Assembly: GCF_004193775.1 (NCBI RefSeq)
Contig: NC_041018.1
Span: 30,153,940-30,217,939, forward strand
Direction: 5' to 3'
Length of the DNA: 64,000 nt
Origin: Glycine soja
Taxonomy: Eukaryota > Streptophyta > Magnoliopsida > Fabales > Fabaceae
Part shown: positions 10,962-22,346 of the stretch, in pieces
How the letters are laid out: each line of letters begins with the position of its first letter
Numbering within the stretch: the first letter of the stretch is position 1
Notes under the pieces: generated by a model
Told to the model about the DNA's origin: nothing
Database searches by the model: none
The model's input: the letters and a program-made list of their open reading frames with translations, nothing else
Position numbers and translations under genes: made by a program

Positions 10962-11250
10962 TTCCCTCTACCTTGGAAAGGATTTGACCTTAAATCCTGA
11001 GGTTCTTCATACTCTGGGCTCCTTCCCTCAACACCTATAAAAAGAACAAAAACATATGTATTAGTGGTGTTTGGTATGTTGAAGTAAGGTAAGGTCTGAA
11101 AACCCATTTCCTGGGCATCTTCCCATGAAGGAACATGGTTTCTCACCAACTCAATGAGTGGTGCTACAAATATATAAAAATATGGGACAAACCTTTTGTA
11201 AAAGTTTGTTAAGTCATGGAAGCCCCAAATTTTTCTTATACTTGGTGGAG
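10962..11250 (-). pseudogene. pol: B1 pol C-terminal remnant
   Basis: The minus-strand frame includes NHVPSWEDAQEMGFQTL, resembling the connection after RT, then jumps to EEPQDLRSNPFQGRGNDAI, a polyprotein end that runs into the LTR. RNase H and integrase are missing between them. B3 has the same join at about 60400-60700. Confidence 0.6.
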
Positions 11251-11257
11251 TGGGCCA

Positions 11258-12231
11258 CTAGGGAATGACCTTTATTTTCTTAGGGTTCATGGGAACCCAC
11301 CCCTTGATCACTATTTGAAAATTAAGAAAAGTAACGCAATAAAACATACATTTTTCTGTATTTTCATATTGATTATTCCTACCAAAAAGTATGACAAACC
11401 TAAGGTGTCCCATATGAGTACCTAAGTTTATACTGAAACTGAAAATAAGAACAAACCTACCTAATGGGTCCCTGTGTACACAAACCATGAAGATGTTGGG
11501 TGCATGAGTGATTTTACAAAATAGGGTTGCACCACTCAAAAAATTCATCATACCACCTATTTTAGGGATTTGGTGCCTAATAATACCTATTTTGGGCACC
11601 AACAAAGCACAAGGATTTAAGCTCTTGTGAACCAAACCCTCATCCAACAACTCCTTTACTTGAGGAATAAACTCAAGCCCAAGAGGTGTGGCAATGCTAG
11701 CAAGTCTCTTTTTACAAAAGAGAAAATATGGAGGTTGTCTAGGAGGGGAAGTTTCTTTAATGTTTGTCTTTATTGTAAAATGAGTTTCCTTCTTGGCTAA
11801 CCTCTTGGAGGAGACACTTACCTCCTTGCACTTCTCTTTAACCACTAATGGTTCTCCTTCTTCTTGGGGGTAGATTTCTTCACTAGATTTTTCCCCTTTT
11901 GCTTCTTCACTTTCACTAGAGGAAGGTGAAGTAGTAGCCTCATCTTGGCTACTATAAATGTCTTGGCTCCTCATAATCATGATTTTTGTGGTCGGGCATT
12001 GAGAAGTAATGTGTCCTCTTCCAAGACATTTAAAGTGCTTTATAGAGCTAGTCTTCTCTTGCATACTAGCCTTATGGGTTTGTTTTTCTATTGTCTTCCC
12101 CTTATCATCTTTGGGCTTAGAAGGTATCACCCCTAAGATGCCTTGACCTTGGTCTTTCTTTGGATAAGAGTGAGAGCCATAAGATTTTGAAGTAGACTTC
12201 TTTTTAAGTTGTTGCTCTACCCTTATTTCCC
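11258..12231 (-). pseudogene. gag: B1 gag-RT fusion remnant (internally deleted polyprotein)
   Basis: An open minus-strand frame joins three pieces: a gag C-terminus with zinc knuckle CFKCLGRGHITSQC-like (here HFKCLGRGHITSQC, first Cys changed to His), an acidic Ser/Glu linker, and part of an RT (VKELLDEGLVHKSLNPCALL and IPKIGGMMNFLSGATLFCKI). Then comes a jump to APNIFM, with loss of the RT core that holds the first catalytic Asp. The YFDD box region is also degraded and protease is absent. B3 and B4 have the same joins, so this was the amplified form. The gag N-terminus is replaced at 12232 by LTR sequence. Confidence 0.82.
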
Positions 12232-13065
12232 ACTTCAAGGAGAAGATGAGTCTAGAAGAAGCTCACCACCATAGGAGGCCATGGATAAGAGCTTGGTGGA
12301 AGAAGGAGATGAATGAAGGGAGAGGGAGAGAAGAGCACAAAATTTTGTGTTCTAAATGAGCTTTGAGATCTGAAGTTTAATATTCAAATGATCAAAGTTG
12401 AAAAAAATGCACACACATGACCTCTATTTATAGCCTAAGTGTCACACAAAATTGGAGGAAAATTCAAATTTCACTTGAATTTGATATTGAATTTGTGGAG
12501 CCAAAATTTCACTAATTATGATTAGTGAATTTTAGTTATGGTTCAGCCCACTAATCCAAGATCAATTCCAAGATTCTCCACTAAGTGTGCTTAGGTGTCA
12601 TGAGGCATGAAAAGCATGAAGGACATGCACAAAGTGTGACTATATGATGTGGCAATGGGGTGTAGTAAGCAAATGCTCACCTCCCCCTCTAAAATTTAAT
12701 TGGATTGGGCTTCTACCAATTCAATTAAATTTATTTCTAACCACACACATCAAATATCCACTTAGTGCATGTGAAATTACAAAACTACCCCTAATACAAA
12801 AACTAGTCTAGGTGCCCTAAAATACAAGGGCTGAAAAATCCTATATTTATAGGGTACCCTACCTACATTATGGAGCCCTAAATACAAGGCCCAAAAATAA
12901 TGAAACCTTAATCTAATATTTACAAAGATAAGTGGGCTCGTACTTAGCCCATGGGCCCAAAATCTACCCTAAGGCTCATAAGAACCCTAGGGCCTTCTCT
13001 TGCATCTCTGGCCCAATCTACTTGGAGTTTTCTATCCAATGCCCTTGCGGGGTAGGATTGCATCA
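12232..13065 (-). mobile_element. Truncated B' LTR inside B1
   Basis: Matches 45590-46457: CTTCAAGGAGAAGATGAG... to ...GATTGCATCA, with minus-strand TATAAATAGAGG near 12420. It lacks the first ~130 bp of the LTR, and about 370 bp of B1 gag (present in B3 at 61670-62039) is missing next to it. There is no target duplication, so an insertion was followed by a deletion across its left end. Confidence 0.78.
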
Positions 13066-14966
13066 AGTAGCCTCGCCATTAACACCAGATGAATGTTGAC
13101 TCATGTTGGTTCCTAAGTTGTGGTTCTTTCTTGTTGGAGGTTTGAAAACAAAAGGTAAAATGGTTGAAGCTAGCCAAAATAAACACTAAAAGAGGTGTGA
13201 AAGATAAGGTTAAAAACTAATTGGTAAAAGGAAAGCTATCTATGCGGTTTGACAATGGAAGGTAAAGGAAATAAGCTATGAAAGTAAGCAAGAAAAGTAA
13301 ACTAGGTGAATCCTAAGAGTGTTTGGATGACCACATCAAGGTTCCCAACAAAACACTCACTATCCTAAGGAAATATTGCCTAAAATTATTACACACAAAT
13401 GGAAGTTTGGTAACCTATTGGAGGCTCCCAACACACTTCCAATGAAAGGCCTTTTTGTTACAAAACTTGAAAGCAATAAAGGTAAGTAAATTGCAAATTA
13501 AAAAATTACAAAACGTCCTCAATTTTGGTGGTTGTTATCTCTTTGGTGATTCACTCAATTTGGAGTGCTTCTTATCTCCCTTGCTTCTTGACTCAAATTC
13601 TTTAAGGGATGGCACCAATCCTCCTTTCCAATTCCCTATATGGCAACTCACAAACAAGGAAACAAAGAGACAAGCAATAACCAAAGACCAAAAAAAATGA
13701 AATGAAAGATAAACCAATGGAGTTTTAACAAGACAACTTTTCAAGGATTACTCAACAATTAAAGCAATGAAAAAGGACATAGAAGCAAGCTAGGACTCAA
13801 AGAGAAACTTAGAATGCCTCTAGAGTAGAGTAAAAAAACTATATAAAAAAAAGGCTCAACAAACCTCTAGCTTTGGCACTTGTTTTCACAGTAATTTTCA
13901 ATTGAAATTTTGGAGCTAAGATTGGTATAACATAGGCACCAATTATAGAATAAATTTTGAGCCAAAACAACAAGCACACTTCCATTTCACTTTATTTTTT
14001 CTGGATACTGATTTTTCTGCCAACTTGTGTGATTTTTCTTATTTTTTACTTTTATCCAAATCACTTGTTTCTTTTTTTTTATAACTTTTTTCCAGATGTC
14101 TAGAAAAATCAGTAAAAATTTCAGCTCAAAATTCGAAGTAACCAATTCTCAGTAATTTTTACAAGTTTGTATGTCCAAGCTGCCAGCACCAGCGATTTTT
14201 TTTTAAGCATGGTATATTGATTGCCTTGGGCTTACTTTCAACCTTCCTATGTATGTTGAACTCACTAGGATTGTTTATTACTGTTTTAGGAGTTCAATAT
14301 TCACTTAGGATCAACATTTCAGCCAGCAATTCAATCACCAAAACTCAAATTCACAATAGACACAATCATAAGGAAACCTAAAAGTTCAAGAAAAGGTTCA
14401 CAATCAAAGACTCTCTAAGAATTTTGCATGAACATGTTAAGGACTAATTAACATGAAAGATTTGACTCAAATCAAATAATAGGCAAAGAGAATTTCATAC
14501 ACTCATGAAAAAATGAGTTAGACAAAGAAACAAGAAAAATAAAATTCAGCACAACATAAGAAATCTTATGTGACAAGTTTCATGACTAGACATGACTTCT
14601 ATGACAAAACTACAATAGGTGAACTAGTCACTCTAGATTTTTGAGGTTTTCTTCTACTTTAATATTTTTGTTAGAATTTTATGGTTTAGGTTTCAGCCAC
14701 AAAAAATAACAAGACAAAACTCAAAGGAACCTAAACTCAACACAATTCATGGTTCAAGAACAAGAACAAGAGATTTGAACCATAGAAAATAAAATTTAGC
14801 TTCTATAGCAAGTTTAATCGGTGGAAACTCTAAAGAATCATGTTAACAACATTTAGCACAAGACATGTGAGGAGATACATGGAGAAAAATGAAGAAACAA
14901 CAATGGAAGAAAAGGTAAAGCAAAAAATTAATGGAGGTTTAAGAAGCACCTACTTGAAGCTCTTGT
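13066..14966 (-). other. B1 long 5' leader
   Basis: Non-coding stretch between gag and the primer site on the minus strand, matching 62040-63888 of B3 with small indels. It is AT-rich with poly-T tracts and has no coding pattern. At 13066-13120 it keeps the first gag codons (the SSGVNGEA-like start). A leader of almost 2 kb is long for the group and may hold packaging signals. Confidence 0.7.
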
Positions 14967-14979
14967 GCTCTGATTACCA
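14967..14979 (-). promoter_or_regulatory. B1 primer-binding site
   Basis: The minus strand reads TGGTAATCAGAGC two bases from the LTR end. It resembles the initiator-Met primer site TGGTATCAGAGC with one extra A. B3 has the identical sequence at 63889-63901, so the variant predates both insertions. Confidence 0.75.
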
Positions 14980-14981
14980 CT

Positions 14982-15708
14982 TAATGGAAGCTTGCTTGTG
15001 GGGATTCTATGGAGGCTGGATCTTTGAACTTCAATGAGGTCCTTTAATGGTGATTTTCCACCATGGAGATGCAGCGGAAGACAAAGGAGAAGAGGTGAGA
15101 GGAAGCGTCATCCACTAGGGAATAAGCCATGGAAGAAGGAGCTTCACCACCAAGATGAGCCTTGGATTAGAAGCTTGGAGAGGATGCTTCAATGGAGGTA
15201 AAGAAAGAGGGAGAGAAAGATAGAGGGGGAGCATGAAATTGAAGGAAGAAAAAGGGAGAGAAGTTGAACTTTGAGTTGTGTCTCACAAGACTCTCATTCA
15301 TCAAAGTTACCACAAGTGTTACACATGCTTCTATTTATAGACTAGGTAGCTTCCTTGAGAAGCTTTCTTGAGAAAACTTCCTTGAGAAGCTTTCTTGAGA
15401 AAACATCCTTGAGAAGCTTCTTTGAGAGAACTCCCTTGGAAAGCTAGAGCTTAGCGACACACACCCCTCTCATAACTAAGCTCACCTCCTTGAGAAGCTT
15501 CCTTAAGAAGATTCCTAAAGAAGCTAGAGCTTAGCTACACATACCTCTCTAATAGCTAAGCTCACCTCCTTGAGATGAGAAACTAGAGCTTAGCTACACA
15601 CCCCTATAATAGCTAAGCTCGCCCCCATGACAAAATACATGAAAATACAAAAAAAAAAATCCCTACTACAAAGACTACTCAAAATGCCTCAAAATACAAG
15701 GCTAAAAT
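14982..15708 (-). mobile_element. B1 5' LTR, inner part
   Basis: The part of the B1 5' LTR that abuts the primer site, 80%+ similar by eye to 10056-10780. The terminal dinucleotide is TA instead of TG on the plus strand. Insertion of D1 breaks it after AAAAT (15704-15708), and it resumes at 36321 after a second AAAAT. Confidence 0.85.
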
Positions 15709-16476
15709 TGTTGGATCAAGTGGCCTCAGAATAATTAAGAAGGGGGGGTTGAATTAATTATTCCTAAACCTTTACTAATTAAAAATTTACTCTTCTAAGG
15801 CTTTTACTATGTTGTTAAGTAAATGAAGAACAGAAAAGAAACTTAACCAAAATTAAAAGCGGGAATTAAAGTGCACAACGGAAATTAAAAGAGTAGGGAA
15901 GAAGGAGACAAACACACAAGAGTTTTTATACTGGTTTGGCAACAATCCGTGCCTACATCCAGTCCCCAAGCGACCTGCGGTCCTTGAGATTTCTTTTCAA
16001 CCTTGTAAAAATCCTTTTACAAGCAAAGATCCACAAGGGATGTACCCTCCCTTGTTTTCTTTGAACAACCTAGTGAATGTACCCTCCACAAGAACTGATC
16101 CACAAGAGATGTACCCTGTCTTGTTCTCAGTCAACAACCCAAGTAGATGTACCCTCTACTTGTACCATAAAGGATGTACCCTCCAATGTGTTAAGACAAA
16201 GTTCTCAGGCGGTTAAACCTTTGAAACTTTGTGAATGGGGATACAAAAGAATTCTCAGGCGGTTAGTCCTTTGAAATCTTTTGTATATGGGAAAAGGAAG
16301 AATCAAAAGAATTCTCAGACTGTGTCGTTTTGAATTCTTTGACAAGGGAGAAGGGAGACACAAAAGAATTCAGGTGGTTAGTCCTTCGTTCTTTTGGAAA
16401 AGGGAGAAGAGAGACACAAAAAGAATTCAGACGGTTAGTCCTTGGTGAATTCTTTTTGGCAAAGGGAGAAGGGAAT
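15709..16476 (+). mobile_element. Solo LTR D1, left part
   Basis: Starts TGTTGGATCAAGTGGCC directly after AAAAT. With 35374-36315 it makes a ~1.7-kb LTR ending TTGCTTCTACA before another AAAAT, with no internal domain. It shares the TATACTGGTT...CCTAC.TCCAGTC block with D2. Imperfect ~60-bp repeats (AGAATTC..GGCGGTTAGTCCTT) fill 16200-16470. C2 inserts after GGAAT at 16472-16476. Confidence 0.85.
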
Positions 16477-16920
16477 TGTCATACCCTAATTTCGTCCGGG
16501 GACCTTTGCTTGATGACATGCAACTTTTGTTTGGTCCTTGTGAGGTGCTTGGCACCCATCATTAGGCAATTTGTGAAGTTCCGTGATGTGCCGGAAACCG
16601 AAAGAAAGTATTGATGCACAATCCGTAAGGTTCCGTGACACACCGGACATCAAAAGGAAGCATCGTTACACAATTCGTGAGGTTCTGTAACATTCCATAA
16701 GTCAAAAAAGGGATGATTATGTAATCCGCAAGGTTCCATAACATTACGGAAAGAAAACAAGTATCATTACGAAATTCGTAAAGTTTCGTAATGTTACGAA
16801 AAAAATCACCAAAAAAAAGGGAAGGGGTGTATTTAGTAAAATAGGGGGTGCAAATAGTAATTTTCAAATCTGGGCCCTTCTAGAGGTTTCTGGGCAATTT
16901 CTTGCTTAAGGTTGGAGTAA

Positions 16921-17243
16921 CCTAGCTTGCCTTGGCGAGCTAGGTGGCCACCACACCCCCCGTTTTGTTGAAAAATGGGATTCCGGGGCTTCCGGGACAC
17001 CCGTAATGCTTCCGTAAAATTCTCAAAACTCTAAATAAGCATAATTAACTTAATACGGGTGAGACGGAAGAGAAAGAAAGAAGAAAATCAAGTCCTATAT
17101 ACTTCCGTAAGGCTTCCGTAACTTATCAAAATTGGGGGGGTGCAAATAGCAATTTCAAAATTTTGGATTGGGCTTGCCAGAATGTTTTTTTGAAGCTGTA
17201 TTGCTTCTGGAGGAAGCAACCCAGCTCGCCTGGGCGAGCTGGG
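16921..17243 (+). promoter_or_regulatory. Promoter-proximal GC-rich inverted repeats
   Basis: Two inverted repeats share one design. At 16921-16931/16934-16944 the arms are CCTAGCTTGCC and GGCGAGCTAGG. At 17220-17230/17233-17243 they are CCCAGCTCGCC and GGCGAGCTGGG, a perfect 11-bp pair with a 2-base loop about 25 bp upstream of the TATA box. The third base pair changes from T-A to C-G between them. The 3' LTR has counterparts near 33553-33576 and 33892-33916. Confidence 0.75.
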
Positions 17244-17267
17244 CGGCAACTTCCTCCCCCTTTTTCC

Positions 17268-17276
17268 TATAAATAG
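17268..17276 (+). promoter_or_regulatory. TATA box of C2 5' LTR
   Basis: TATAAATAG follows a pyrimidine run (CCCCCTTTTTCC). The context is identical in the 3' LTR at 33940-33948. Probable start region of the genomic transcript. Confidence 0.78.
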
Positions 17277-17633
17277 GCTGAAAGGGGCTGTTCTAAGGAT
17301 CCCGGAGCCCCCTGGCTATGTATTTCAGCTGTTTTGGGTGAAAAAAATTGTTTCCGTGAAGAAAATCCAAGCCGAGGTGCTTCCGTAACGCTTCCAAGAT
17401 GTTTCCATAAGCAAATCCGTGAAGATTTTCGTCCGTTCTTCACCGTTCTTCATTCGTTCTTCGTTCTTCAACGGGTAAGTTTTCGAATCCGAGACTTTCA
17501 ATTCATTTCTTGTTTTTTTAAGCTTTCATCTTTATTTCGTTCATTTTCGATTTCTTTTCTTCCGTCTTTAACGCGCTTTTACCGTTTATTTAAGCCGTTT
17601 TCTCACCTAATAAATGATAAAATGAATTTCAAC

Positions 17634-17993
17634 CGATCATTTGTGTTGTAATCTCATTTAATCACTTTTAAAACAAAATCTAACCGATTGTTCACGCTAT
17701 AACCTCGGTTAAACCAAAAAAAGTAAAATAATAATAAAATAATCAAAATATCTTGAAAAATAATAATAAAATAATCAAAATATCTTTGAATAAAATAAAT
17801 CAAAAAAATCAATCGATCATTTGTGTTGTAATCTCATTTAATCACTTTTAAAACAAAATCTAACCGATTGTTCACGCTATAACCTCGGTTAAACCAAAAA
17901 AAGTAAAATAATAATAAAATAATCAAAATATCTTGAAAAATAATAATAAAATAATCAAAATATCTTTGAATAAAATAAATCAAAAAAATCAAT
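17634..17993 (+). repeat. 180-bp tandem duplication in C2 5' LTR
   Basis: Two apparently identical 180-bp copies (17634-17813 and 17814-17993), beginning CGATCATTTGTGTTG and ending in AT-rich sequence. The 3' LTR (34305-34490) and C1 have one copy. LTRs are identical at insertion, so the duplication probably arose in place afterwards. Confidence 0.9.
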
Positions 17994-18102
17994 CGGACGT
18001 TTTTCTTTGGAAGTTTCCTTGAATGAATTGATTAATAACCAAAGCGAAACTAAGACTAAAATAGACTCACAAATCAAGTTTTGTCCGAAAAATCACTAAA
18101 AA

Positions 18103-18430
18103 CCGTTTTAAGGTCCAACGCCTTAAACGGTCCTCTTTGCTTTTATCGGTTAACATGGACCGTTCAAAAGCATAAAATCAACATGTAACTTTACCGCTTT
18201 TGCAAGAACTACGTAGGTCTGATTTCCTCATCGCAATTGAGGATACGTAGGAGCAAAAGCCCCGCTTTTGTCGACCACCCCAAGAAATCGTTAATGGTCC
18301 AATGCCTTAACGTTTCTCTCCTTTCAAAAACAAGAGATCGTTAATGGTCCAACGCCTTAACGTTTCTCTCCTTTCAAAATCAAAAGACCGTTTAATGGTC
18401 CAACACCTTAAATGACCTTTTGTTCAATAA
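18103..18430 (+). repeat. Stem-loop module series in C2 5' LTR
   Basis: Counterpart of 3559-3850. The first module has arms CCGTTTTAAGG (18103-18113) and CCTTAAACGG (18121-18130) around TCCAACG, where C1 has a different but equally paired stem. Two CGTTAA/TTAACG modules and one CAAAAG/CTTTTG module follow, separated by an ACGTAG module at 18210-18280. The 3' LTR repeats the series at 34596-34915. Confidence 0.8.
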
Positions 18431-18791
18431 AAACATATTTTGCAAAAAAGACAAAAACAACTTAACCAAACACTTTGTTCCGAAAGAACTACGTAGGTCT
18501 GATTTCCTCATCGCAATTGAGGAATACGTAGGAGCAAAGGGAAGCACCCTTGTCGACCACAAAAAGAGAAAAAATATAAAAAGGGTATAAAGGATATAAA
18601 GACATAAAAAGGGAACGTAAAAATCAAAGTCATGTTTGCACATTCGATTAAAGGCTGCCGTCCCTTGGGACGGACGTGTGGGGTGCTAATACCTTCCCCG
18701 TGCGTAAATACAACTCCCGAGCCTTTCACTTAAAAGTTCGTAGATCGCGTCTTTTCCGGTTTTTCTGACGTTTTCCTCAAATAAACGTTGG

Positions 18792-18806
18792 TGGCGACTC
18801 CACTGG
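18792..18806 (+). promoter_or_regulatory. C2 primer-binding site
   Basis: TGGCGACTCCACTGG is a good match to the Arg-tRNA type primer site I recall for Ogre/Tat elements. The first ten bases also occur inside the LTR about 95 bp from its end. The LTR end and primer site are fused through this shared word. Confidence 0.6.
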
Positions 18807-19589
18807 TTTCCCTTTATTATGTTCTTGTATATATAACTCTTTGATGCTTTTAGTGCATTTTTTTGTATGCATGAGGTAAATATTGATTCATTTGATGCAC
18901 ACAAACACTAACACTATTTGCACACACGGTGAGTTGAAAAAGGGCCCTATACCCGGGTTCGTGGGAACATAAGGAGTGGAGGTGAATCTGTGATCATGCT
19001 AGGTCTCCGACTTGCTTGATTGCAGTGAACCCTCATCTAGAGTTTTTTTCTTTGAAAACATATTGTTGCTAGTAGTCCCTACTGCTGCAGTATGTTCTTC
19101 GAAAAGGATGATACCTCTAGAAACCATCAAGAGAGATATGACCACCTTGGGAATTATCACTAAAAGCCCTTTTAGTTCCCTCCCATATAGGTCCCTTTAA
19201 ATAGGGGCACGGAGCAAACACGTTACGTGCCATTTTTCACACTGCCATGCATAAGTGTCATGTACCCTTTTGCTTATATTTGTTTGTGAATATTGTCGTA
19301 CTATGTACATTCCCGTGTTGCGCCTTTCGCATATGCATCGCACATGGGTTCTGTCTTGATCCCCTCTATAAACAAACCAACGAAGGGTCCGTGTCACCAT
19401 TTTAAATACATACATTGGGGCACTTTGCTACCCCTAGACGTTGTATCTAAGAAGGAGACAGTTTCTCGGGCTCCCGTATTCGTAAATTGCATCTGTGTCA
19501 TATGCATTTCTTCATGCATTCATCCATTCCACCCATGATAGATGTCGGAGTTTTGATTCGTACTAGATTTTATTTCACTTTAGTAAAAC
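18807..19589 (+). other. C2 leader before ORF1
   Basis: No coding pattern. Phrases from 19370-19510 (GGGGCAC..TGC.ACCCC and TTCTCGGGCTCCCGT..TCGTAAA) recur in diverged form at 21400-21500, in the spacer between ORF1 and gag. Confidence 0.55.
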
Positions 19590-21224
19590 ATGGGATCAAG
19601 TCAAAAGCCTTCGCTTAAAAAGAGGTTCTATCAAGTCAAAATCAAGAGCTTAGAGGTCACTAGTTTACGAGAGTTGGGGCAATTAATGGGTCAACTTCAA
19701 CGGCAAGCCTTCCGCAAAGCCTATGGTAAGATTTGGGACCTAGCTAGGGTAGAAGTCTCCATGGAACCGATTGCATCCCTTTCCCAGTATTATGACCAGC
19801 CCCTAAGGTGCTTCACATTTGAGGACTTCCAGCTAGTGCCGACTGTGAAAGAGTTTGAAGAAATCCTGGGATGCCCACTGGGAGGAAGGAAGCCATATCT
19901 AGCAGCGATTGACGCTTTCCTCGCCTTTCATCATGGCAAGGAAAGCCCGGTCGTCGCCATTTTGGCCATGTATGACACGTTCGACCGGGGATGTGAAATG
20001 AGCAGCGCAAGAATTGTTTGTTGTGCACTGGCTCTCTATGTGTGGCTGGTTTCACACCTTTTTTCTCCAAGAAGGTAGGCCCGTCTATCCGCTACAAGGT
20101 CACCGCTCGTGCGTCGAAAAAGGAAAGGCGAATTGGGACCAACTCTTGGCTAGCATGGAGGGGCGTCTGTTAATTGGTTCCCTCGCTAGAAGGAAGGAAG
20201 AATCAGGATTCTATCTTCATGCGAAGGATGTACAAATGTTCCCTTGATGGGAACAAGGGGTTGTATTAATTATAATCCCGTCCTCGCCATAAGATAGCTT
20301 GGCTACCCCATGAGAGGAGTGCCATCAGACGAAAGCATCACGCCTTTCATCGCACGGGGTTTCAGTGACCACAACGCGAGGGTACTCCAAGGAGTTCGCA
20401 AGGCATGGGATGCAGCGTGAAGAAAGGACAGAGAGCTTAGGGGAAGCAGTAATGGGATCATCGGCGGCTATCATAAGTGGCTGAGAGTCCGGACACAAGG
20501 ATTGGATTGGCTCCCAAATCTAAAGACTGTGAGAGACAATGAGGTTAAAGCTTCGGAAGAAAGTGATGAGGTACAAGCCCTAAAGGCAAAGCTTGAAAGA
20601 GCCCGGGTAGTCAAAGAGAAGTTCAAGTCCATAGCCATCAAAGTCTGAAGAGAGTATGATGAACTAAGGGACGTCAATATGGCCACCGATGAAGCCTTGG
20701 AATGAGAAACCAAGAAGGCCCGAAAGGAAGAACACGACCAAAACAAGTTTTGAGGGGCTTTATAGGGCAGCAATAGTGAGCTCAAACTCCGAAGAGGTGA
20801 AAGGAATCATCACGGGTCAAAGGCATGATCTGGAAGGACGAGCTAAAGGCTTGCCTTAGGTCGAAAAGAAATTTGTCCCAACAGTTAAAGTGAGACTGAA
20901 GGGAATATGTGGGCCATCATCGATGAGTGCAAAGAGAAGCTAAATCTAGCGGCGACTCATGAGCAAAGGCTAGAGGATGAGTACGCCAAGATATCAGCAG
21001 AAAGGGAAGCAAGGGAAAGGGTAATTGATTCATTGCACCAAGAGGCAACAATGAGGATGGACCGATTTTCTCTTACTTTGAACAGGAGTCAAGAACTTCC
21101 CCGATTGCTAGCCAAGGCCAAAGCAATGGCGGACACCTACTCCGCCCCCAAGGAGATCCACGGACTTCTCAGCTATTGTCAGCATATGATAGACTTAATG
21201 GACCATATGATTAGAAACCGCTAG
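19590..21224 (+). pseudogene. Ogre-type ORF1 (DUF7745-like) remnant
   Basis: Ogre/Tat elements carry an extra ORF of unknown function upstream of gag, and this matches that position. 19590-20078 is open for 162 codons, with PLRCFTFEDFQLVPTVKEFE followed by ILGCPLGG, typical of the DUF7745-like family. The frame then breaks several times (20014-20247, then stops). It ends at 20907-21224 with a charged, probably coiled-coil segment and LPRLLAKAKAMADTYSAPKE. At least two frameshifts and several stops make it non-functional. The start ATG at 19590 is the natural one. Confidence 0.75.
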
Positions 21225-22346
21225 GAAGTTTGTATTGTCGCTTAGATCTTGACTAGTTATAACTTTTTGAATAAAATGAGTTTATCCCACGTTTTTACTC
21301 CAAAAATCAGTGCGAATCAAGTCACTCCCGCATTTTATCTCTAGCATGCATTGTATGTTGGTCTCGTCCTTTGTCACGGGAAGCCGGAAGGTCCATATCA
21401 CCTTCTTAATTGTACACATGGGGAACTGCGCCCCCAAATACGCAAGTAAGAAGAGATAATTTTCCGGGCTCTCGTGTCCGTAAAATGCGTTCATATCATG
21501 CATCGCATAAGCATCTCTTCATAACATCATAATGAACATATCGTTCCTGCATTTGTCCGTTATCATATTCCAGCCTCACATTTTGCATGAGTCATGGCAT
21601 CATCATGCATATGCATTCAACAAACTTTTTGATCTGCAAAATTGCATACCATTTGTTTTCATGTTTGCTCATCCATGCGTTTTCCTCTACAAAACAAAAA
21701 CAAAAAAGGGGGAGCGTGAAACTTCACACTACATTCTTAGTTGCATGTGTTAGGCACCATGAGCCAACCATGTTGGGATCATAAACCCATTTCTAAAAAA
21801 AAAAAAACACACAACAACAAAACAAAATAATTGAACATGGTACCTAATGCATGGTTAACTAGGAAATGGTGTTTCTTCGGGCATCTCAATTTCATAATTA
21901 CATTTTCCATGCATAAGCTTAAAGTATGCCCGAGTCATTCATCCCTATGAGATGTTGTTGAAGTATTGGCGATCAGAATTGCCATTCCTTGGATTATAGG
22001 GTCGAACCAAGCTCATGCTTTTACAAAAAGGTTCATCAAGTCAAGTTGAAATATGGAAGTAACCGTCTTGCAAAATTGGGGCAAAAGATGAATCGAGTCA
22101 CATCACTGCTTCGTCTACTGCCAAACATATTTAGGATTGTTGATGTCCTTGTTACTTCCAGTTTCACCTTGACAAAGATGTCATGGACCATGTTGAAAAT
22201 CTAAATTGATTCAACCCCATATCCTGCGTAAAAATTCGCAATACTTCAACTGTACATCATTCGCATACATCCATGCTTTTCATTGGTTGCATTGCTCATT
22301 GCATTCTTTCCTTGAAAAATAAAATAAAATAAAATGAACTTAATCA
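21225..22346 (+). other. C2 spacer between ORF1 and gag
   Basis: Non-coding, with A-runs and CATGCAT-rich stretches. 21400-21520 resembles the leader at 19370-19510. A fragment at 21989-22060 (FYKKVHQVKLKYGSNRLAKL) weakly resembles the ORF1 start, so the spacer may be a diverged duplicate of leader plus ORF1 start. Confidence 0.5.

Larger units (their letters stand above)
16477..18801 (+). mobile_element. C2 5' LTR
   Basis: Starts TGTCATACCC after target GGAAT. It carries two GC-rich hairpins (16921-16944 and 17220-17243), a TATA box (17268-17276), a 180-bp tandem duplication (17634-17993) and the stem-loop module series (18103-18430). Compared with the 3' LTR it lacks the final ~95 bp: after TGGTGGCGACTCC it runs straight into primer-site sequence. 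Confidence 0.9.
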
